Shown here one piece after another: positions 1-4,951 of a DNA stretch of 5,849 nucleotides. Origin of the DNA: Spirochaeta sp. (GTDB lineage: Bacteria; Spirochaetota; Spirochaetia; DSM-2461). The stretch is from assembly GCA_030635565.1 (NCBI GenBank), contig DAOVYP010000161.1, forward strand, positions 1-5,849, in the 5' to 3' direction. The notes under the pieces are model-generated. The model saw nothing but the letters and a program-made list of their open reading frames with translations. It did not search any database and was not told where the DNA came from. Each line of letters begins with the position of its first letter. Within the stretch, counting starts at the first letter, position 1. A program made the position numbers and the translations under genes.

Positions 1-62
1 AAAGGAAAGGCTCTGCCTTTGTCCTTATCCAGTTTAGTTCGGCGGCTTTTGCAGCACCGTAA

Positions 63-87
63 GCCCCCTATGGGGGCGCAACCCCCC
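63..87 (+). repeat. Alternative G/C stem-loops in the putative IS right end
   Basis: CCCCC at 64-68 pairs with GGGGG at 72-76 across a TAT loop, and flanking G63-C77 extends the stem to 6 bp. The same GGGGG can instead pair with CCCCC at 82-86 across a CGCAA loop, so the two hairpins exclude each other or could form a pseudoknot-like fold. Such compact structure fits an RNA scaffold rather than coding sequence. The pairing is seen directly; a role in a TnpB guide RNA is inferred. Confidence 0.55.
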
Positions 88-88
88 A

Positions 89-111
89 AACCACATCCTT
101 TGGATGTGGTT
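89..111 (+). repeat. Perfect 10-bp stem with TTT loop next to the GH63 junction
   Basis: AACCACATCC (89-98) is the exact reverse complement of GGATGTGGTT (102-111) with a TTT loop between. It lies about 6 bases before the point where GH63-like coding sequence starts. No T-tract follows it, so it is a poor candidate for a rho-independent terminator. Position and shape fit the subterminal hairpin at the right end of an IS200/IS605-type element. Confidence 0.6.
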
Positions 112-116
112 GTTGA

Positions 117-239
117 CTGTTTTCCGGCCAATAGTCAGATGGATTCCTCCCCCACATCATCTTCAACCCCGAGTACGCTAACCACTTCCCGGGCTCCGAT
201 TACTGGAAATCCGAACGCTCAGGCCGTATTCCCCGGGGA
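117..239 (+). pseudogene. Interrupted 5' remnant of the GH63-type hydrolase gene
   Basis: Read in the frame of the downstream ORF, codons from 117 give LFSGQ, a TAG stop at 132-134, then SDGFLPHIIF, followed by a segment with NHFPGSDYW and ending RIPRG just before the ATG at 240. This matches the conserved GH63 / mannosylglycerate-hydrolase region that normally reads roughly GQW.DG..PH..F, so the TAG most likely replaces a Trp TGG by a single G-to-A change. A second in-frame stop (TGA, 114-116) lies just before the homology begins. No ATG, GTG or TTG occurs in this frame between the TAG and 240, so this conserved segment cannot be translated as part of the ORF that follows. The first roughly 80-100 residues of a normal family member, including the usual FWDS-type active-site motif, are absent. 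The likely cause is insertion of the element to the left, plus a point mutation. Confidence 0.65.
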
Positions 240-1241
240 ATGCTGACGTCGGGAATCAGCCAGCCGCCGGTTCATGCCAGCATGATGGTTCGAGCCATGG
301 ACCTGGATCCCGAACCCGATCGGGCCCGTTCGTTCCTGACGGAGCTGTATCCCCGGCTGAAGGGACTCCACGACTACTATTTCAAATACCGTGATCCCGA
401 TGGTGAATCCCTGGTGTATCTTGTCCATCCATGGGAATCAGGGCTGGATAACTCCCCCCTTTGGGACGAGGCCCTCTCCCGGTTGAATCGTGAGAGTTCC
501 TGGTCGAGGCTCATGCAGCGGACTTACGACAAGCTGGCCGAGAAGGCCGAACGGCCGAAGCGCTCGTATATCAACAAGTATTCCTGGCTCATAGAAAACC
601 TCTTCAGCAAGAAGTATGACTGGGACGCCATTTCCGGAGATCATCCGTTTTTGATCCAGGACGTTCTGTTCAATTCCGTATTGTGCCGGTCTGAAAAAGA
701 CCTTGCCGTAATCGCCGAAGCGGCGGGGGAAGATCCGGAGCCTCATCTCCGGAGTGCCGAAACCATGGCCCGGGCCATCAACGATACCCTCTGGGATGAC
801 GAAGCGGGGCTGTATTACGATCGTGATCTCCATAACGGAGAACTCATTCGCCGGGACACTATTTTCTCCTACATGCCGCTTTACGCCGGCATTGTTCCGC
901 CGGACAGGGCGGAGCGCCTGTTGTGGAACCTGAAGAGCCACTGTTTCTGCATCGCCGACCGCAATTGTGTCGGCATCCCCTCGTATGACATGTGTCAGGC
1001 GGATTTCGACGGCAGCTTCTATTGGCGGGGTCCCATCTGGTTCAATATGAACTGGTACATGATTCACGGGCTGCGGAATTACGGATGGAACGATGACGCC
1101 CGCTGGCTGAAAGAATCGATGCTGGATCTTGTATCCCGGGAAGGGTTCTTCGAATACTACGAACCGGAGACTGGAAAGGGCCTGGGAGCCGACGGCTTCT
1201 CATGGACGGCGGCGCTGTTTATCGATCTGGCCAGTGAATGA
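240..1241 (+). CDS. GH63-family glycosidase, C-terminal part of a broken gene (mannosyl/glucosylglycerate hydrolase-like)
   Basis: This is an open frame of 333 residues covering most of the (alpha/alpha)6-barrel of a GH63-type glycoside hydrolase. Related bacterial enzymes hydrolyse alpha-linked compatible solutes such as mannosylglycerate or glucosylglycerate, or small glucosides. Visible hallmarks, numbered from the ATG, are TSGISQPPVHA (3-13), PWESGLDNSPLWD (64-76, whose Asp70 sits where the family's general acid is placed), YWRGPIWFNMNW (261-272), and FFEYYEPETGKGLGA (303-317, with Glu305 as the likely catalytic base) followed by FSWTAAL (320-326). The ATG at 240 is only the first start after an in-frame TAG. 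GGGGA abuts it with almost no spacing, and homology continues upstream, so it is unlikely to be the native start. The enzyme would lack about 40 conserved residues plus the N-terminal region and is probably inactive. The C-terminal part has no other damage, which suggests recent loss. Exact substrate unknown. Confidence 0.75.
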   Translation: MLTSGISQPPVHASMMVRAMDLDPEPDRARSFLTELYPRLKGLHDYYFKYRDPDGESLVYLVHPWESGLDNSPLWDEALSRLNRESSWSRLMQRTYDKLAEKAERPKRSYINKYSWLIENLFSKKYDWDAISGDHPFLIQDVLFNSVLCRSEKDLAVIAEAAGEDPEPHLRSAETMARAINDTLWDDEAGLYYDRDLHNGELIRRDTIFSYMPLYAGIVPPDRAERLLWNLKSHCFCIADRNCVGIPSYDMCQADFDGSFYWRGPIWFNMNWYMIHGLRNYGWNDDARWLKESMLDLVSREGFFEYYEPETGKGLGADGFSWTAALFIDLASE

Positions 1242-1248
1242 ACATCCC

Positions 1249-1845
1249 TTACTGAACAATTGATTGAATGTGGTCCGGCAGGCGAGCCAGATCATTGTTG
1301 CAGACTACATGGTAGAATTCGACATCGACCTGGCTTGCGGTCTTCTTATCATACGAGGTATCGCCTACAAAGATGAGAGTCTGCTCGCTTGAATCCTTGA
1401 GTTCCGTCAGGTATCCGGTCTTGTCGCCACCCCGCATTTCCAGAAAGTAGCCGGCCAGGTTTCGACGATTCATTTCCCGCAGGAACTCTTCCGGCAGTAT
1501 ACCGGAAGTGGCAAAAAGCCGGTGTCCGGATTGGGCAAGTCGTTCCAGTACGTTGCGAACTGACCCGAACTCCTTCACCTGTTTCAGTGCATCGCTGTTC
1601 AGAGCGGAATAGAGATTGCTCCACTGCAGTTTCTGTTCTTTTGTCGCTTTCAACCCGGTCCTTTTCAGCGTGTCATCCAGCTGGATAAACCTGTTTGCTC
1701 CAGCCGTATGCTCCACCGAAACCCGGACCATCGGTATCTGTTCCGGGCCCGCTTCAAATACCCGGCGAAATGCCTCCACGTAGTTGTCAGCCTTTACCTC
1801 TCTTGAGTCTATCAGTGTACCGTCAAAGTCAAATACGATAATCAC
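1249..1845 (-). CDS. HAD-superfamily hydrolase (phosphatase-like)
   Basis: A 198-residue cytoplasmic HAD hydrolase, probably a small-molecule phosphatase of the phosphoglycolate-phosphatase-like group. All four HAD motifs are present: motif I FDFDGTLIDS (5-14, nucleophile Asp6 and general acid Asp8), motif II LFATSG (110-115, Ser/Thr), motif III Lys142 in GGDKTGY, and motif IV FVGDTSYDKKTA (159-170, Asp162 and Asp166 for Mg2+). A helical cap of the C1 type lies between motifs I and II, with HTAGANRF at 46-53. The length is typical for the family. It starts with GTG (1843-1845), preceded by AGGAG with a 6-base spacer. It is the last gene of the tct operon, 9 bases after the MBL hydrolase, and converges on the GH63 gene with 7 bases between stops. 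HAD sequences predict substrates poorly, so the specificity is unknown. Co-expression suggests action on a phosphorylated relative of the imported compound. Confidence 0.88.
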   Translation of the reverse strand: MIIVFDFDGTLIDSREVKADNYVEAFRRVFEAGPEQIPMVRVSVEHTAGANRFIQLDDTLKRTGLKATKEQKLQWSNLYSALNSDALKQVKEFGSVRNVLERLAQSGHRLFATSGILPEEFLREMNRRNLAGYFLEMRGGDKTGYLTELKDSSEQTLIFVGDTSYDKKTASQVDVEFYHVVCNNDLARLPDHIQSIVQ

Positions 1846-1851
1846 ACTGTG

Positions 1852-1856
1852 CTCCT
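1852..1856 (-). promoter_or_regulatory. Ribosome-binding site AGGAG of the HAD gene, overlapping the MBL stop codon
   Basis: On the minus strand AGGAG lies 6 bases before the GTG start of the HAD gene and shares bases with the TAG stop (1855-1857) of the MBL gene. Ribosomes ending the MBL gene would stop on top of this site, which favours translational coupling. It also supports choosing GTG as the start. Confidence 0.7.
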
Positions 1857-2631
1857 AATCGTTGTGTTCTATGTTGTAAGCCAGATACCGATCCGGAAGG
1901 AGGACCCGACCTGTAAATTCGGAAGCGGCTTCCTGACGAATGGTTTCTGGTGATTCTTCTTCAGTCGGGTCAATGTGGCACAGAAAAAGCGTCTGTACTC
2001 CGGCATTCCTGGCCTGCACCCCGGCCTGTCGACCGGAAGAGTGTCCTTTTCCGTTCAATTCCCTCTCCCGGTGTGCAGTTCCCGAAGCTTCATGGATAAG
2101 CGTATCAGTACCCCGGGCTTCGTTGAGGACTCGGGAACTCGGGGAAGTATCGCAGGAGTATACGAGTGTCACACCATCTGCGGTGATACGTACGCCGGAG
2201 GTCGGGACTGAGTGCTCCACTGGAAATAGTGTTATTTCACAACCCGGTTCCGTCGAGCAGCTTTCGTCATCCTGCTCCACCCATCGGATCGGGAAAAGGT
2301 TCTTCTTGCTCAGCACGCCCAGCGGTGCACACAACTCCATCGTCTTTGAAAGGGTATGCCGATTACCAAGAACGGTCAGGGGTTTTTCACGCCCCATCAA
2401 CCATAGATTATGCACCAGGGATGGAAACGCATAAATATGATCGGTGTGAGCGTGAGTCAGCAGAACGGCGCCGAGGCTGCGGGGCTCTACTCCCACTCGC
2501 AGCAGTGAGCCGACCGGACTTCCCGAACAGTCCACAAGCAGGTCAAAGTCGGTCACTCGTACAACAAACGAGGTATTGGTGTTGCTGAGGGACTGAACGG
2601 CTCCCGCCGTGCCGAAGAATGTGACGGTCAT
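1855..2631 (-). CDS. Metallo-beta-lactamase-fold hydrolase, RNase Z-like group
   Basis: A 258-residue protein of the metallo-beta-lactamase superfamily, closest in layout to the RNase Z/ElaC branch; no signal peptide is seen. Metal-site features in order are the N-terminal beta-strand TVTFFGTAGAV, THAHTDH (59-65: His60, His62, Asp64, His65), His140 in VEHSVPTSG, Asp161 in YSCDTSPS, IHEASG (179-184), GHSSGRQAG (196-204) and His219 in LCHIDP, giving a complete two-metal site. It is shorter than tRNase Z enzymes of about 300 residues, and I see no obvious tRNA-binding flexible arm. It may therefore be a small-molecule phosphodiesterase, lactonase or ester hydrolase rather than a tRNA-processing enzyme. 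Its ATG overlaps the tctA stop by 4 bases (ATGA), with GAGG about 5 bases before the start inside the tctA end. Coupling to tctA and the downstream HAD gene suggests metabolism of the transported substrate, but this is inference. Confidence 0.87.
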   Translation of the reverse strand: MTVTFFGTAGAVQSLSNTNTSFVVRVTDFDLLVDCSGSPVGSLLRVGVEPRSLGAVLLTHAHTDHIYAFPSLVHNLWLMGREKPLTVLGNRHTLSKTMELCAPLGVLSKKNLFPIRWVEQDDESCSTEPGCEITLFPVEHSVPTSGVRITADGVTLVYSCDTSPSSRVLNEARGTDTLIHEASGTAHRERELNGKGHSSGRQAGVQARNAGVQTLFLCHIDPTEEESPETIRQEAASEFTGRVLLPDRYLAYNIEHND

Positions 2632-4145
2632 CTTCGCCTCTTCCGAAAACGTGAAAGAAGCGGCCCGCCGACGGAGAGTACGGCAATGATAATGAATGCG
2701 ACAGAGATTGGACGGGTAAAGAAGACCAGGTAGTTGCCTCCGGCAAGCTTTACGGCACGTCTGAAATTCTCCTCAAATAAACCGCCCAGGATGAGACCGA
2801 GAACGATCGGCGCAATGGGGTAACCCCCTTTCTTGAGGAAGTAGCCTACAATTCCCAACCCCAACGCAACAGCCATATCAAAAGTCGCAGCGAGGATAGC
2901 CTGTCCACGTATGGCGTAGGACCCGATGAGGGACAACATCAGAATAATCGGAACAAGGTATGCTATAGGAACTCGTAAAACCTTCGGAAAGAGACGTACT
3001 CCGTAAAACTGAAACACCAGCATGAAGATGTTTGATACCAGGAGAGCAAAGAAGATGGCGTAGACCAGTGAGATGTTCTCGGTGAACAGCCGGTAACCAG
3101 GTATCACGCCCTGAATCAGAAGAGCACTTAACAGCACTGCAGTTGACGAATCACCGGGAATGCCGAGGGAGAGCGCCGGTATGAGAGCGCCGCCGGTAAC
3201 TGCATTATTGGCGACTTCGGGCGCAATAACGCCTTCCAATCGACCTGTCCCCAATTCGCCGAGTTCAGGAGACTTGCGGGCAGTCTTCTTGGCCCGCTCA
3301 TAGCTCAGGTGCACCGCAATTGAAGCGCCGGTGCCGGGTATGGCTCCTATAAGCGTTCCAATACCAATGGATTCCAGGATGATGCGCCACATTTTCGTAA
3401 TACGTTTAAGCGATGGAAAAAACTTGTCCACCACGAACTGCTTTGGAGCAAGCAGCCCCCGGCGTACATGTGCGATATCGGAAATTGCCTGTGATATTCC
3501 AAAAAGTCCGATGAGTGCCGGAATGAGACTGATGCCGCCTGACATCGGCGTCTGGGCGAGTAAGCGGGGAAACGGGATCCGAAGTGAATTGGAAAATGGA
3601 TCTGTACCCAGCAATGCCAGTACCATGCCGAAAGCACCCATCAACATACCTTTCGCCAGGTTTTTCGAGGAGACGGAAGCAATGATGGTGAGGCCTACCA
3701 GTGCGAGGGTGGCCTTTTCCGCAGGTCCGAACAGAAGCGTGAATCGGGCAATAATGGGAGAGAACAGAACAAGAATGATAAGACTTCCTATTCCACCCAG
3801 AAAAGAAGCAACCACCGCCCCTCCCAGAGCCTGGCCCGCGAGTCCCTTATTGGTCATTGCCTGACCATCATACAAAGTCGCTATCGCGTTGGGATTGCCG
3901 GGAATCCCCAGCAGAATAGCCGGGATGGATGCCCCGGAAACCGCGCCGCAATAGACACCCAGGAGCAGCCCCATACCTGTTGCCTGAGGTAACTGAAAGC
4001 TGATAGGGAGCATGAGCGCTATTCCCATGGTAGCCGTCAGGCCCGGGAGACCGCCGAGAATTATACCGAGGATCTCCCCGCCTGCAATCCAGAGAATTGT
4101 CTGAATATTCAATATCTGCGCAATACCTGAAGCAATGTCCTGCAT
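2628..4145 (-). CDS. tctA: Tripartite tricarboxylate transporter large membrane subunit TctA
   Basis: The large permease subunit of a TTT system, which drives secondary uptake of carboxylates delivered by the periplasmic TctC. At 505 residues it has the family's normal length. It is very hydrophobic, with about a dozen membrane segments. Both inverted-repeat halves carry their signature: GGLPGLTATMGIALMLP (31-47) with YCGAVSGASIPAILLGIPGNPNAIAT (65-90), then IGTLIGAIPGTGAS (262-275) with GVIAPEVANNAVTGGALIPALSLGIPGDSSTAVLL (305-339). The C-terminus ends in a basic tail, FRKRRR. The ATG start is 35 bases after tctB; the upstream site is only a short G-run (TGGGG) about 5 bases from the start, so initiation may be modest or coupled. 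It overlaps the MBL gene by 4 bases. The substrate cannot be read from the permease: citrate and other di- or tricarboxylates are known for the family, and aromatic acids or other small acids are possible. Confidence 0.95.
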   Translation of the reverse strand: MQDIASGIAQILNIQTILWIAGGEILGIILGGLPGLTATMGIALMLPISFQLPQATGMGLLLGVYCGAVSGASIPAILLGIPGNPNAIATLYDGQAMTNKGLAGQALGGAVVASFLGGIGSLIILVLFSPIIARFTLLFGPAEKATLALVGLTIIASVSSKNLAKGMLMGAFGMVLALLGTDPFSNSLRIPFPRLLAQTPMSGGISLIPALIGLFGISQAISDIAHVRRGLLAPKQFVVDKFFPSLKRITKMWRIILESIGIGTLIGAIPGTGASIAVHLSYERAKKTARKSPELGELGTGRLEGVIAPEVANNAVTGGALIPALSLGIPGDSSTAVLLSALLIQGVIPGYRLFTENISLVYAIFFALLVSNIFMLVFQFYGVRLFPKVLRVPIAYLVPIILMLSLIGSYAIRGQAILAATFDMAVALGLGIVGYFLKKGGYPIAPIVLGLILGGLFEENFRRAVKLAGGNYLVFFTRPISVAFIIIAVLSVGGPLLSRFRKRRR

Positions 4146-4180
4146 GTTTACCCCATGTCTCTATCGATAATGTTTCCGGA

Positions 4181-4900
4181 TCACCAGAATACCAGCCCGC
4201 CGACCAGATCTACAGTGAATATCTGTTTGAAAACCAGGTAGAGAATCTCCGTTGTTGCGGTAGTCACCACCAGCACATTGCGGACGTCTTTCCATCTCTC
4301 TGATTTTTTCAATCCACGTGAGAGCACCAGCATGGCAGCTATCAGGCCTGCCGCGATGAGCATGGCCGCACCGGCCCGGAACAGATTATTTCCCAGGAGC
4401 GGTATGGACAGCTGGCGGCCGAAGTAGAACATCCATCGGGTAGCGAGCCGTCCAGCGGTATAAACCAGGAGGGTGAATGATACAGCTGCAAATAGGCCCA
4501 ATCCGTACACAGGGACATCCCTGAACAGCAGATCTCCTTTACGGCTGAAGAAGGACAGCGTGAAGAGCAGTGTAGCGGTAACCAGTATAAAACCAATGAT
4601 ACGAAAGAGAAGGACATAAAACAGGCACACAACCAGCGCCAACACCACCAGTTTTCGGGCACCTGCGTCCCTCGTGTCAGAAGGTTCTTCCGGCGGCTCA
4701 CGCTGCTCCCGTGTAAAAATGTAGATTGACAGCACAAGCATGAGCACACCCAGTGCAACTGGCACCGCCCTGGAACCGGGATCCCATCCCTCCTGGTCCC
4801 CGATCATTCGGTTCTGATCTACCGATACAGCGAAGACAATGTAGAGAAGCGAGAAAACCACAAAAATGAGAGCCAGTGTCGATCGCAATCCGGTGCGCAT
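4181..4900 (-). CDS. tctB: Tripartite tricarboxylate transporter small membrane subunit TctB, extended form
   Basis: The small membrane subunit that partners TctA in the inner membrane. Position between tctC and tctA, the N-terminal helix (about 6-26), the motif DPGSRAVPVALGVLMLVLS (40-58, equivalent to the family's FPR...L segment) and the C-terminal YLVFKQIFTVDLVGG (221-235, equivalent to the usual YLLF...L.VPLP.G end) support the call. It is unusually long: 239 residues against about 150 for typical members with four helices. Further hydrophobic segments lie near 82-98, 100-117, 131-150, 174-194 and 207-225. The extra length falls between about 150 and 205, before the canonical C-terminal helix. 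The linker at 64-82 is charged and Pro/Glu-rich. The ATG start is supported by GGGGGAG about 7 bases upstream, directly after an inverted repeat. The gene lies 51 bases after tctC. Confidence 0.85.
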   Translation of the reverse strand: MRTGLRSTLALIFVVFSLLYIVFAVSVDQNRMIGDQEGWDPGSRAVPVALGVLMLVLSIYIFTREQREPPEEPSDTRDAGARKLVVLALVVCLFYVLLFRIIGFILVTATLLFTLSFFSRKGDLLFRDVPVYGLGLFAAVSFTLLVYTAGRLATRWMFYFGRQLSIPLLGNNLFRAGAAMLIAAGLIAAMLVLSRGLKKSERWKDVRNVLVVTTATTEILYLVFKQIFTVDLVGGLVFW

Positions 4901-4907
4901 AGAGCTT

Positions 4908-4914
4908 CTCCCCC
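4908..4914 (-). promoter_or_regulatory. Ribosome-binding site of tctB next to the intergenic stem-loop
   Basis: On the minus strand GGGGGAG ends 7 bases before the tctB ATG. It begins at the foot of the stem-loop formed by 4913-4940, so folding of the RNA could affect ribosome access. The G-run is also partly complementary to C-rich parts of the stem. Confidence 0.55.
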
Positions 4915-4940
4915 GGCCCGGAGAAATTTCCCCGGGTCGG
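4913..4940 (-). promoter_or_regulatory. Strong inverted repeat between tctC and tctB
   Basis: Positions 4917-4936 form a nearly perfect palindrome (CCCGG outer arms, GAAATTTC centre). After one mismatch, three more G-C pairs extend it to 4913-4940. In the minus-strand transcript the single inner mismatch becomes a G-U pair, so the RNA stem is continuous there, whereas plus-strand RNA would have an A-C mismatch. That favours function in the operon mRNA. No T-run follows, so it is not a classic terminator. Hairpins at this place often protect the upstream binding-protein message or limit expression of the membrane genes; that role is inferred. Confidence 0.55.
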
Positions 4941-4951
4941 CCATTCTGCGT

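Larger units (their letters stand above)
1..117 (+). mobile_element. Probable right end of an IS200/IS605-type element (hairpin-rich, no ORF)
   Basis: No frame in this stretch reads as a recognisable protein, and the GH63 homology of the next gene starts only at its right border. What is visible is a series of perfect stem-loops with 3-base loops: 6-20 (AAAGGC/TCT), 63-77 (GCCCCC/TAT) and 89-111 (AACCACATCC/TTT). The last is followed by GTTGAC at 112-117. IS200/IS605 elements lack terminal inverted repeats. They end instead in subterminal hairpins recognised by TnpA, with a short cleavage motif 3' of the last hairpin, and the same right end forms the guide-RNA scaffold of the element's TnpB. 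The layout here fits that pattern, with the boundary near 116-118. The element's tnpB and left end would be left of the window. This is inference from architecture: no transposase is visible, and a chimeric contig end or another structured repeat remains possible. Confidence 0.5.

Noticed and set aside
89..111. Hairpin considered as a rho-independent terminator of an upstream gene
   Set aside because: The stem is strong but is followed by GTTGAC with no T-run, and it sits at the edge of interrupted coding sequence, which fits an insertion-element end better.
19..246. Plus-strand open frame of 75 codons at the left edge
   Set aside because: It runs across the hairpin region and then out of frame over the conserved GH63 segment; its product is Pro/Ser-rich with no family motif, so it is a shadow frame.
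438..1067. Minus-strand open frame of 209 codons opposite the GH63 gene
   Set aside because: It lies wholly antisense to clear GH63 motifs (GLDNSPLWD, YWRGPIW) and shows no domain of its own; typical antisense shadow in GC-rich coding DNA.
1855..2631. Calling the MBL gene rnz/elaC (tRNase Z)
   Set aside because: It shares the metal-site motifs but is shorter than true tRNase Z, shows no obvious flexible arm and is coupled to a transporter operon, so no symbol is assigned.
3331..3864. Plus-strand open frame of 177 codons opposite tctA
   Set aside because: Antisense to the conserved core of TctA; no independent evidence for coding.
4143..4157. Two-codon mini-ORF (ATG GGG TAA) just before the tctA start, a possible leader
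   Set aside because: The G-run here is more simply the tctA ribosome-binding site; a two-codon frame is expected by chance and no attenuator structure accompanies it.
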